Source of the DNA: Pseudomonadota bacterium
GTDB taxonomy: Bacteria; Pseudomonadota; Alphaproteobacteria; Sphingomonadales; Sphingomonadaceae
Direction of reading: 5' to 3'
DNA: 5,256 bases
Assembly (NCBI GenBank): GCA_023427285.1
Contig: JAEZBH010000127.1
Span: 1 to 5,256, forward strand
Shown here: positions 1 to 5,020 of the stretch, piece after piece
Position numbering within the stretch: the stretch's first letter is position 1
Layout of the letters: every line of letters starts with the position of its first letter
Translations under genes and position numbers: made by a program
Notes under the pieces: model-generated
What the model was told of the DNA's origin: nothing
The model's database searches: none
What the model saw: only the letters and a program-made list of their open reading frames with translations

Positions 1-36
1 GAGGGAGGATCGGGGGAAGAGAGAGGATCGGGGGCA
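1..36. repeat. 18-bp tandem repeat, two units, cut by window edge
   Basis: Units 1-18 and 19-36 match at 16 of 18 positions and share the 11-base core AGGATCGGGGG (6-16 and 24-34). The array may continue to the left. The unit is six codons long. Read on the minus strand in the frame that opens at 55, it would encode a proline- and leucine-rich hexapeptide, PPILSL followed by PPILP. It could equally be noncoding spacer. Confidence 0.7.
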
Positions 37-55
37 TCTCCTTCATCAGTTGCAT
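1..55 (-). CDS. Possible start of a divergent gene, partial
   Basis: An ATG at 55 (minus strand) opens 18 codons that stay open to the window edge, reading MQLMKEMPPILSLPPILP. The support is positional: a sigma70-like promoter at 72-99 points this way and would give a leader of only about ten bases. The ribosome binding site is poor (AAGAA about five bases upstream). A better AAGGAG lies inside the frame at 38-43 but directly abuts the ATG at 37. I do not recognise the peptide. In alphaproteobacteria a 23S rRNA pseudouridine synthase gene (rluB type) often neighbours tadA, but nothing in these few residues shows that. The region could instead be an untranslated leader or a small RNA. Confidence 0.2.
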   Translation of the reverse strand, partial: MQLMKEMPPILSLPPILP

Positions 56-71
56 GTCATTCTTAACTGCA

Positions 72-99
72 AGAATATGCACTTGCGAACCATTGTCAA
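72..99 (-). promoter_or_regulatory. Sigma70-like promoter directed leftward
   Basis: Read on the minus strand, a perfect -35 hexamer TTGACA (plus-strand positions 94-99) is followed after 16 bases by TATTCT (72-77), which matches the -10 consensus at four of six positions. The segment 50-110 is clearly richer in A and T than its surroundings, as expected of a promoter. Transcription would start near 65 and leave the window. The inverted repeat GCAAG / CTTGC (69-73 and 82-86) overlaps the -10 and could be an operator. No equally good promoter for tadA is visible on the other strand. Confidence 0.45.
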
Positions 100-120
100 A
101 TACTCTTTTGCCGGGCGGGC

Positions 121-158
121 CATATTGCCTGTCGGCGGCCCGCAGCGTTGCATATTGC
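121..158. repeat. Direct repeat CATATTGC, 30 bp apart, upstream of tadA
   Basis: CATATTGC occurs at 121-128 and 151-158, close to three helical turns apart, in the gap between the divergent promoter and tadA. Such spacing would place two sites on nearly the same face of the helix. This could be a pair of regulator sites, but two octamers may also coincide by chance. Confidence 0.3.
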
Positions 159-215
159 TCCCGCTGGCATTTCGCGTTCTTCCCTCTGGGCTGACGCTTC
201 GGTAGGGTGCGCGCC

Positions 216-659
216 ATGAGCCGGTACATGGAAATGGCGTTGGAGCAGGCCCGCCTTGCCGCACTGCGGGGCGAGGTGCCTGTGGGGGCGGTGATCGTCA
301 GCGAGCACGGGGAAGTGCTTGCGGCGAACGGCAACCGCACGCGTGCCGATCATGACCCGACCGCTCATGCCGAGGTGTTGGTGATCCGCGAGGCGGCCCG
401 CAAGCTGGAAGACGAGCGGCTGCTCGGCTGCGATCTTTATGTGACGCTGGAGCCCTGCCCCATGTGCGCGGGGGCGATTTCCTTTGCACGGCTGCGCCGG
501 GTATACTTCGGCGCGAGCGACCCCAAGGGCGGCGGCGTGGAACACGGCCCGCGCGTGTTCAGCCATGCCACCTGCCACCATCGGCCGGAGGTGTACGGCG
601 GCCTGTCGGAGACGGCGGCGGCGGATATCCTGCGCGAATTTTTCGCTCGGCGGAGATGA
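216..659 (+). CDS. tadA: tRNA-specific adenosine deaminase TadA
   Basis: This 147-residue cytoplasmic zinc enzyme of the cytidine deaminase fold converts adenosine 34 to inosine in the anticodon of tRNA-Arg(ACG), so that one tRNA reads several CGN codons. The N-terminal segment with EVPVGAVIV (20-28) is typical of TadA. The active site is visible: DPTAHAE (47-53) gives zinc ligand His51 and proton-shuttling Glu53, and PCPMC (80-84) gives ligands Cys81 and Cys84. FGASDPKGG (98-106) and a C-terminal helix ending EFFARRR follow. Length is normal for the family. I prefer the ATG at 216, which has GGTAGGG at 201-207 eight bases upstream. A GTG at 207 would add three residues but overlaps that site and has no spacing. 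A guanine or other nucleoside deaminase is the alternative, less likely given the TadA-like N-terminus. The gene stands alone, with 169 bases before the next start. Confidence 0.93.
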   Translation: MSRYMEMALEQARLAALRGEVPVGAVIVSEHGEVLAANGNRTRADHDPTAHAEVLVIREAARKLEDERLLGCDLYVTLEPCPMCAGAISFARLRRVYFGASDPKGGGVEHGPRVFSHATCHHRPEVYGGLSETAAADILREFFARRR

Positions 660-663
660 ATTT

Positions 664-681
664 GGCCGTGACGGCCGCTTT
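664..681 (+). terminator. Weak stem-loop just after tadA
   Basis: Five bases after the tadA stop, GGCCG (664-668) and CGGCC (672-676) can form a GC-rich stem with a TGA loop, followed by GCTTT. The stem is short and the T run is only three, so termination here is possible but poorly supported. A second, larger inverted repeat follows at 689-722. Confidence 0.25.
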
Positions 682-688
682 CCCCGCC

Positions 689-722
689 CCTGCCATGGAA
701 ATGCCCCGTCTTCTGTGGCAGG
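689..722. repeat. Inverted repeat CCTGCCA / TGGCAGG
   Basis: A perfect 7-bp inverted repeat (689-695 and 716-722) encloses 20 bases in the gap between tadA and the UPF0262 gene. No T run follows, so it is not a standard terminator. I see no convincing -35/-10 pair in the rest of this gap (723-828); TATTCT at 762-767 lacks a matching -35. Confidence 0.35.
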
Positions 723-828
723 TGTGAGAGAATCGCTCGTGTCGCGGCGGTGAGGGCCGGTTATTCTGAGCATGACTGGTTGATGTAAGCGTATTGGTCT
801 TGCCCCGAACTCTTTCATGCAGGCGTTG

Positions 829-1320
829 ATGAACGCGCAAACCACACAACGGATCATTGCGGTCGACCTCGACGAGCGCACCATCCTGTGGCGCAACGCC
901 GACGTGGAGCAGGAGCGCCGCGTCGCCATCTTTGACCTGCTTGAAGGCAACCATTTCGCGCCGCGCACCGAATATCCCGGCGGCTACAAGGGGCCGTACA
1001 AGCTGCTCATGCGCGTGGAGGAGGGCCGCCTGGCGCTCGACATCTCCAGCGAGACCGGAGAGGCGCTGGAGACGCTGGTGGTGCCCATGAGCCCCTTCCG
1101 GCGGGTCATCCGCGAGTATTTCGCCATCTGCGAGAGCTACTATCAGGCGATTCGCAACGCCTCCCCCAGCCAGATCGAGGCTATCGACATGGGGCGGCGC
1201 GGCATTCACAACCATGCCGCCGAGCTGTTGCAGGAGCGCCTCGCCGACAAGCTGGACGTCGACTTCGACACGGCCCGTCGCCTGTTCACCCTGTTGTGCG
1301 TGCTGCATATCCGGGGCTGA
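829..1320 (+). CDS. UPF0262 family protein, function unknown
   Basis: The product is a 163-residue soluble protein of the UPF0262 family, which is conserved in alphaproteobacteria and has no established function. The family signature is clear along the whole length: an early VDLDERTI (12-19), VEQERRVAIFDLLEGNHF (26-43), GPYKL (55-59), PMSPFRRVIREYFAICESYY (86-105), the near-invariant IEAIDMGRRGIHN (116-128), and a C-terminus DFDTARRLFTLLCVLHIRG (145-163). The short stretch RTEYPGGYKG (46-55) looks slightly expanded relative to the family members I remember. There is no signal peptide or membrane segment. I take the ATG at 829, with AGGCG at 821-825; an in-frame ATG at 817 adds four residues and has no ribosome binding site. 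The choice is uncertain. As I recall, this gene often follows hisD in alphaproteobacteria, but here it is next to tadA and a methyltransferase. Confidence 0.88.
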   Translation: MNAQTTQRIIAVDLDERTILWRNADVEQERRVAIFDLLEGNHFAPRTEYPGGYKGPYKLLMRVEEGRLALDISSETGEALETLVVPMSPFRRVIREYFAICESYYQAIRNASPSQIEAIDMGRRGIHNHAAELLQERLADKLDVDFDTARRLFTLLCVLHIRG

Positions 1321-1395
1321 GGCCCGCTTCCCCTGCCGGGCGCATCATTCGCGCACGTCGAAAATCCCGCCCATGCGTTAGCATCGATATTCGGG

Positions 1396-1409
1396 CAGGT
1401 TGTGACCTG
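1396..1409. promoter_or_regulatory. Small palindrome upstream of methyltransferase gene
   Basis: CAGGT (1396-1400) and ACCTG (1405-1409) form a perfect 5-bp inverted repeat around TGTG. It sits about 80 bases before the methyltransferase start, next to the slightly AT-richer stretch ATCGATATTC (1383-1392). It could be a regulator site or a minor hairpin. The rest of the gap 1321-1489 shows only GCCCG / CGGGC (1322-1326 and 1337-1341) after the UPF0262 stop, without a T run. Confidence 0.2.
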
Positions 1410-1489
1410 AGGCGGCGGTAAAGCGGCCCCGCGCGCCTCCGGCTGATCGATTCGCCCGGCATCGCCCTGCCCTTGCCGAGGGGGTACCC

Positions 1490-2317
1490 ATGACGCCAAC
1501 CAATGAGCGGGACTATATTCTGGGCACGCATGACGCGGAGGTGGAGCGTCTGGGGTTACAGCACCGGGTCTGGCGGGCGCGGGCGCTGGAGGCCTGGCGG
1601 CGCGCCGGGTTTACGCTCGGGAATCGTCTCCTCGATGTGGGGGCGGGGCCCGGTTACGCCGCCTTTGATCTGGCCGATATGGTGGGGCCCGAGGGGCAGG
1701 TTCATGCCATTGAACGCTCCGAGCGTTTCGTTGCGGTGCTGCGCGATCGGGCGCGACGCTGCGGCTATACGAACATCATCGCCCACTGTCAGGATGTGAG
1801 CAGCGATGGCCTGCCGGTGCCAGACGGCTCCATGGACGGGGCCTGGTGCCGCTGGATTTTCGCCTTCCTGCGCCAGCCGATGCATCTGCTGCAAGGGCTG
1901 GCCGATGCTCTGCGACCGGGCGCTGCGCTGGTCATCCACGAATACCTCGATTACCGAACCTGGCGGCTTGCGCCGCGCTCTGCGCTGGTGGAGCGGTTCG
2001 TTGCCGAGGTGATGGGCAGCTGGCGGGACGCGGGCGGCGAACCCGACATTGCGCTCGATCTGCCCGGCTGGCTTCAGGCGGCGGGATTTACGCTCGGGCA
2101 GATGCGTCCGCTCATCGACATCATCCAGCCCTCCAGCTTCGTGTGGCATTGGCCTGCCAGCTTCATCGACGTCAACCTGCGGCGGTTGGTGGAGATGGGC
2201 CGCATTGCCCCGGCGCTGGCGGACGAAATCAGCGCCGATTTTCAGGAACGCAGCCTTGACCCCTCAACGTTGATGATCACCCCGACGGTGCTGGAGATCA
2301 TCGCTGTGCGCCGCTAG
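1490..2317 (+). CDS. Class I SAM-dependent methyltransferase, substrate unknown
   Basis: The 275-residue product has a Rossmann-type S-adenosylmethionine domain. Motif I is LLDVGAGPGYA (47-57), and the acidic residue that usually binds the ribose hydroxyls is Glu75 in HAIERS (72-77). QDV (101-103) lies where the adenine-contacting acidic residue is expected. DGSMDGAWCRWIFAFL (112-127) matches motif IV, and LRPGAALVIHEY (141-152) matches the post-core strand typical of UbiE/ArsM-like methyltransferases. An N-terminal lead-in YILGTHDAEVERLGLQHRVW (9-28) precedes the fold, and about 120 residues after it presumably shape the substrate pocket. There are no membrane segments, so the enzyme should be cytoplasmic. 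The start is well supported: GAGGGGG (1478-1484) lies five bases before ATG. Neither neighbour indicates a substrate. The family includes enzymes acting on small molecules, quinones and lipids, and I cannot choose among them. Confidence 0.85.
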   Translation: MTPTNERDYILGTHDAEVERLGLQHRVWRARALEAWRRAGFTLGNRLLDVGAGPGYAAFDLADMVGPEGQVHAIERSERFVAVLRDRARRCGYTNIIAHCQDVSSDGLPVPDGSMDGAWCRWIFAFLRQPMHLLQGLADALRPGAALVIHEYLDYRTWRLAPRSALVERFVAEVMGSWRDAGGEPDIALDLPGWLQAAGFTLGQMRPLIDIIQPSSFVWHWPASFIDVNLRRLVEMGRIAPALADEISADFQERSLDPSTLMITPTVLEIIAVRR

Positions 2318-2341
2318 CCTGAGTTGCGCACAGAGCAGGCC

Positions 2342-2404
2342 GGGAACAAGCTGGCCAGGAAAGAGCAGGGCCTTGCCGATTGTGCTCTGCTGTCAGCTTG
2401 TCCC
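2342..2404 (+). promoter_or_regulatory. Long imperfect hairpin in the dcd leader or after the methyltransferase gene
   Basis: GGGAACAAGCTG (2342-2353) pairs with CAGCTTGTCCC (2394-2404), giving 11 pairs with one bulged A. Inside, AGAGCA (2362-2367) pairs with TGCTCT (2383-2388). An upstream copy CAGAGCA (2331-2337) can pair with the same TGCTCTG (2383-2389), so two foldings compete. No T run follows, so it is not a standard terminator for the methyltransferase gene ending at 2317. It may stabilise or insulate the transcript end, or form part of the dcd leader. Confidence 0.4.
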
Positions 2405-2425
2405 ATCCCGTCTGAGCGGCTAGAA

Positions 2426-2464
2426 CGCGGAACGCCTTCCGCGAAAGCGGAGCTTTGCTATTTT
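2426..2464 (+). terminator. Two mutually exclusive hairpins ahead of dcd; possible attenuator
   Basis: CGCGGAA (2426-2432) pairs perfectly with TTCCGCG (2437-2443) around CGCC. The same right arm can instead pair downstream: TTCCGC (2437-2442) with GCGGAG (2447-2452), closing a GAAA tetraloop, one pair being G-U. The second hairpin is followed by CTTTGCTATTTT, a weak T-rich tail. This geometry resembles an antiterminator/terminator pair. It may also be only the terminator for the methyltransferase gene, or two overlapping repeats by chance. TATTTT (2459-2464) could alternatively be a -10 hexamer, but no good -35 precedes it. Confidence 0.3.
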
Positions 2465-2503
2465 GATGCTGCGCCGACCTGCCGCAAGGGGAACTGTCCG
2501 CCC

Positions 2504-3058
2504 ATGTCCGTGATGTCTGATCGCTGGATCCGTGAAAAGGCTCTCAACGAGGGCATGATCGAGCCCTTCGTTGACCGCCAGGAGCGAAACGACTGCATCT
2601 CCTACGGCCTGTCGTCCTACGGCTACGACGCCCGGGTGGCAGACGAGTTCAAGATCTTCACCAACGTGGACAACGCGGTGGTGGACCCGAAGGACTTCTC
2701 TCCCCACTCCTTCGTGGACCGCAAGCAGGACGTGTGCATCATTCCGCCCAACTCGTTCGTGCTGGCGCGCACGGTGGAATACTTCCGCATCCCGCGCGAC
2801 GTGCTGGTGATCTGCCTTGGCAAATCCACCTATGCCCGCTGCGGCATCATCGTGAACGTCACCCCGCTTGAGCCGGGTTGGGAAGGGCACGTGACGCTGG
2901 AATTCTCCAACACGACGCCGCTGCCCGCCAAGGTTTATGCCAACGAGGGAGCATGCCAGTTCCTGTTCCTGAAGGGCAACGAGCCGTGCGAGGTCTCCTA
3001 TGCGGATCGGGCAGGCAAGTATCAGGGCCAGCGCGGCGTCACCCTGCCGCGTCTGTAA
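2504..3058 (+). CDS. dcd: dCTP deaminase
   Basis: Dcd deaminates dCTP to dUTP in the cytoplasm. dUTPase then makes dUMP, the precursor of dTTP. The family works as a homotrimer and uses a glutamate and a water molecule, without zinc. The 184-residue product is full length. It carries the N-terminal WIREKAL and [18 protein letters not shown] (32-49), then [21 protein letters not shown] (106-126) with the nucleotide-binding KSTYAR, then VTLEFSN (130-136) containing the catalytic Glu133. It ends with [10 protein letters not shown] (149-158) and the C-terminal [15 protein letters not shown] that closes over the triphosphate. I chose the ATG at 2504, with AAGGGGA at 2486-2492, an unusually long 11 bases away. 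A second ATG at 2513 is farther still. The frame stays open back to a TTG at 2324, but that stretch is leader sequence, not family sequence. Nothing indicates a fused dUTPase activity. Confidence 0.95.
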   Translation: MSVMSDRWIREKALNEGMIEPFVDRQERNDCISYGLSSYGYDARVADEFKIFTNVDNAVVDPKDFSPHSFVDRKQDVCIIPPNSFVLARTVEYFRIPRDVLVICLGKSTYARCGIIVNVTPLEPGWEGHVTLEFSNTTPLPAKVYANEGACQFLFLKGNEPCEVSYADRAGKYQGQRGVTLPRL

Positions 3059-3092
3059 TGTGCTGGATGTAATATTACGGATGTAATGTGCC
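3051..3092. repeat. Three 14-bp tandem units between dcd and murA, overlapping the dcd stop
   Basis: Units 3051-3064, 3065-3078 and 3079-3092 all contain TGTAAT at the same offset. Units 1 and 3 share 11 of 14 bases, including TGTAATGTGC. Units 2 and 3 share 11 of 14, including GGATGTAAT. The TAA inside the first unit is the dcd stop codon. The middle unit ends in a perfect palindrome GTAATATTAC (3069-3078). The array looks like a small slippage duplication of the dcd terminus. It could also have become a regulatory site for murA, with TAATAT (3070-3075) a possible -10 hexamer that lacks a good -35. Confidence 0.65.
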
Positions 3093-3140
3093 TGGGCCTT
3101 CATTCGTGAAATCAAGAGCCGCCGAAACAGGATAGAGTTC

Positions 3141-4424
3141 ATGGACAAGATCATCATTCGCGGCGGCAAACCGCTGAGCGGGCGCATTCCCATCTCGGGT
3201 GCCAAGAACGCGGCGCTGACGCTGCTGCCGGCGGCCATCCTGACCGAAGAGCCGCTGACCCTGCGCAACCTGCCGCGTCTGGCGGATATCGACACCTTCA
3301 CTCACCTGCTCAACCAGCATGGCGTGTCGATGATCCTCGAAGGCTCCCGCCCCGAGGAATTCGGCCGGGTGATGACGCTGAAGGCCAGCCGCATCACCAA
3401 CACGGTGGCTCCCTATGACATCGTGCGCCGCATGCGCGCCTCCGTCCTCGTGCTCGGCCCGCTGCTGGCCCGCTGCGGCGAGGCGACCGTTTCCCTGCCG
3501 GGCGGCTGCGCCATCGGCACCCGTCCCATCGACCTGCACCTGAAGGGTCTGGAAGCGCTGGGCGCGAAGATCGAACTGGCCGAGGGCTACGTGAAGGCCA
3601 TGGCCCCGGATGGCCTGAAGGGCGGCGTGGTGCGTTTCCCCTTCGTGTCGGTGGGGGCGACGGAGAACATCCTGATGGCGGCAACGCTCGCCGATGGCGA
3701 GACCGTGATCGAAAACGCGGCGCGTGAGCCGGAGATCGTCGATCTGGCCAACTGCCTCACCGCCATGGGCGCGGAGATCGAGGGTGTCGGCACCGAGCGC
3801 ATCGTCGTGAAGGGCAAGACCCGTCTGCACGGCGCAACCTATGCGGTCATGGCGGACCGGATCGAGGCGGGCTCCTATGCCTGCGCCGCTGCCATCACCG
3901 GCGGCGAGCTGGAGCTGACCGGCATCAACGCCAACACCATGGGCTCGGTCATTCAGGCGTTCGAGGAGGCGGGTGTTTCAATCATCGCCGGCCGCGACAG
4001 CCTGAAGGTGAGCCGCAGCGCGGGTGGTCTGAAGGGTATTTCCGTAACCACCGCGCCCTATCCGGGTTTCCCGACCGACATGCAGGCCCAGTTCATGGCG
4101 ATGCTGGCCCTGGCGGACGGCGCCAGCGTGCTGACCGAGACGATCTTCGAGAATCGCTACATGCACGTGCCCGAGCTGGCGCGCATGGGGGCCGATATTC
4201 AGGTGCGCGGGCGCTCGGCCTTTGTGCGCGGCGTTGAGTTCCTGACGGGCGCGCCGGTCATGGCGACCGACCTGCGGGCCTCCATGAGCCTGGTTATTGC
4301 CGGACTGGCGGCCCGCGGCGAGACCACGGTCAGCCGCATCTACCATCTTGACCGGGGCTACGAACGGCTGGAGGAAAAGCTTTCCGCCGTTGGCGCCGAT
4401 ATCGAGCGGGTGAGCGCCGGTTGA
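3141..4424 (+). CDS. murA: UDP-N-acetylglucosamine 1-carboxyvinyltransferase MurA
   Basis: MurA transfers enolpyruvyl from phosphoenolpyruvate to UDP-N-acetylglucosamine, the first committed step of peptidoglycan synthesis in the cytoplasm. The 427-residue product has the usual length and the two-domain EPSP-synthase-like fold. Key residues are visible: Lys22-Asn23 in GAKNAAL (20-26), Arg99 in MRAS (98-101), and catalytic Cys123 in [11 protein letters not shown] (119-129), which forms the covalent adduct and is the target of fosfomycin. Asp313 in [11 protein letters not shown] (310-320) is the general base, and Arg405 is in [10 protein letters not shown] (401-410). With Cys present, the enzyme is predicted to be of the fosfomycin-sensitive type. 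AGGA (3129-3132) lies eight bases before the ATG. dcd ends 82 bases upstream and a DUF2948 gene follows after 144 bases, an adjacency common in alphaproteobacteria. Confidence 0.97.
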   Translation: MDKIIIRGGKPLSGRIPISGAKNAALTLLPAAILTEEPLTLRNLPRLADIDTFTHLLNQHGVSMILEGSRPEEFGRVMTLKASRITNTVAPYDIVRRMRASVLVLGPLLARCGEATVSLPGGCAIGTRPIDLHLKGLEALGAKIELAEGYVKAMAPDGLKGGVVRFPFVSVGATENILMAATLADGETVIENAAREPEIVDLANCLTAMGAEIEGVGTERIVVKGKTRLHGATYAVMADRIEAGSYACAAAITGGELELTGINANTMGSVIQAFEEAGVSIIAGRDSLKVSRSAGGLKGISVTTAPYPGFPTDMQAQFMAMLALADGASVLTETIFENRYMHVPELARMGADIQVRGRSAFVRGVEFLTGAPVMATDLRASMSLVIAGLAARGETTVSRIYHLDRGYERLEEKLSAVGADIERVSAG

Positions 4425-4429
4425 CGGTG

Positions 4430-4449
4430 CCGCCCCCATGTGGGTGCGG
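4430..4449 (+). terminator. Stem-loop immediately after murA
   Basis: Five bases after the murA stop, CCGC-C-CCC (4430-4437) can pair with GGG-T-GCGG (4442-4449), giving seven GC pairs, one mismatch and an ATGT loop. No T run follows; the palindromic element beginning at 4451 comes straight after. It may slow or end transcription or protect the murA message, but it is not a textbook intrinsic terminator. Confidence 0.35.
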
Positions 4450-4450
4450 G

Positions 4451-4554
4451 CTAGAGCAGCTTTCGAGCAGGATGGCACATCCTGCGCTTAAGAAAGTGCG
4501 ACCAGTAAAGAGTTTAGAGCCGCGATCTGATGCAATCAGATCGGAAAAGGCTCT
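4451..4554. repeat. Mosaic palindromic intergenic element, two hairpins with GCA loops
   Basis: The element is bounded by CTAGAGC (4451-4457) and its partial inverse GGCTCT (4549-4554). Hairpin 1: outer stem CTTTC / GAAAG (4460-4464, 4492-4496), inner stem GCAGGATG / CATCCTGC (4467-4474, 4478-4485), loop GCA. Hairpin 2: outer stem AGAGCC / GGCTCT (4516-4521, 4549-4554), inner stem CGATCTGAT / ATCAGATCG (4523-4531, 4535-4543), loop GCA. Both have a short bulge on the left arm and a longer one on the right. From memory, the layout (TAGAGC, TTTCGAGC, AAGAAA, AGAGCC, palindrome, GGCTCT) is that of a repeat scattered between genes in many alphaproteobacteria. I know no settled name for it and cannot confirm other copies here. 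It encodes no protein and ends two bases before the DUF2948 ribosome binding site. Confidence 0.72.
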
Positions 4555-4556
4555 CT

Positions 4557-4564
4557 GGAGGTGA
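4557..4564 (+). promoter_or_regulatory. Strong ribosome binding site deciding the DUF2948 start
   Basis: GGAGGTGA is almost fully complementary to the 16S rRNA tail, and its GGAGG core lies seven bases before the ATG at 4569. It fixes the start there rather than at the in-frame ATG at 4530, which falls inside the palindromic element. Hairpin 2 of that element closes at 4554, just upstream, so the folded RNA would leave this site free. Confidence 0.75.
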
Positions 4565-4568
4565 GCGC

Positions 4569-4997
4569 ATGGTAAAATCACTCCGGCTTCTGGCTCAGGA
4601 CAGCGAGGACGTGCCCGTCATCTCCGCGCTGGTGCAGGATGCGGTGGTGCGCCCCTCCGAAGTGCATCTCGATCCGAAACAGCGCCGCTTCGTGCTGCTG
4701 ATGAACCGCTTCCGTTGGGAAGAGGTGGAGCAGGAACCCCGCCGGGTGCGCACCGCGCTGCGCATCGAGGGCGTGCTGAAGGCCGCTCGCAAGGGCTGGC
4801 CCGCCCGCGCCGATCAGGAGGCCGTGCTCGAGCTGCTCGCCCTGACCGTCACGCCCGGCGAGGACGGCGCCGCCACCATCGATCTCGACTTTGCCGGACC
4901 CGCCGCCGTCCGGCTGGACGTGGAATGCGTCGAGATCGCGCTCGAAGACCTGACCGATCCCTGGCCCGCCCGCGCAACGCCTGCGCACAAAGCGTGA
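4569..4997 (+). CDS. DUF2948 family protein, function unknown
   Basis: The product is a 142-residue soluble protein of DUF2948, a family largely confined to alphaproteobacteria and commonly found next to murA. The matching features are the opening LRLLAQDSEDVPVISALVQD (5-24), the short EVHLDPKQRRFVLLMNRFRWE (31-51), then RTALRIEGVLKAARKG (61-76), a leucine-rich helix VLELLALTV (86-94) and an acidic region near ATIDLDFAGPAAVRLDVECVEIALEDLTDPW (102-132). The C-terminal ten residues look like a variable tail. There is no signal peptide, membrane segment or recognisable catalytic motif. The conserved neighbourhood suggests a housekeeping role, but none has been demonstrated to my knowledge. hisD, which usually follows as I recall, is absent from the 259 bases that remain. 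Confidence 0.88.
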   Translation: MVKSLRLLAQDSEDVPVISALVQDAVVRPSEVHLDPKQRRFVLLMNRFRWEEVEQEPRRVRTALRIEGVLKAARKGWPARADQEAVLELLALTVTPGEDGAATIDLDFAGPAAVRLDVECVEIALEDLTDPWPARATPAHKA

Positions 4998-5020
4998 ATT
5001 TATGATTTTTTGAAGAATTT

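Noticed and set aside
207..215. GTG start for TadA three codons upstream
   Set aside because: The best ribosome binding site, GGTAGGG at 201-207, would overlap this start, while it is well spaced from the ATG at 216.
96..968. Long minus-strand open frame across tadA and the start of UPF0262
   Set aside because: It lies opposite two genes with clear family motifs. Its product is rich in Arg, His, Ala and Gly with no recognisable domain, as expected of antisense frames in GC-rich DNA.
559..1308. Minus-strand open frame opposite UPF0262
   Set aside because: It is the mirror of the UPF0262 codons, with no motif and no ribosome binding site that I could support.
2324..2503. Sixty-codon N-terminal extension of Dcd from a TTG
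   Set aside because: Dcd proteins normally begin at the MSVMSDRW segment. The extension translates the hairpin-rich leader and resembles no family sequence, and there is no ribosome binding site at 2324.
2420..3301. Minus-strand open frame opposite dcd and the start of murA
   Set aside because: It covers the dcd-murA gap and two genes with intact catalytic residues. Its composition is that of a shadow frame.
3075..3830. Minus-strand open frame opposite murA
   Set aside because: It is rich in His, Gln, Arg and Gly, has no motif, and is fully explained by the murA codons on the other strand.
4451..4554. Possible CRISPR repeat or tRNA-like fold
   Set aside because: There are only two hairpins with unrelated sequences and no spaced identical repeats. 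No cloverleaf, anticodon arm or T-loop consensus could be found.
4530..4568. Upstream ATG extending the DUF2948 protein by 13 residues
   Set aside because: It lies inside hairpin 2 of the palindromic element, and the strong GGAGGTGA points to the ATG at 4569.
216..4997. A single multi-gene biosynthetic or defence operon
   Set aside because: Gaps of 80-190 bases with inverted repeats separate all genes, and the recognised products belong to unrelated housekeeping processes.
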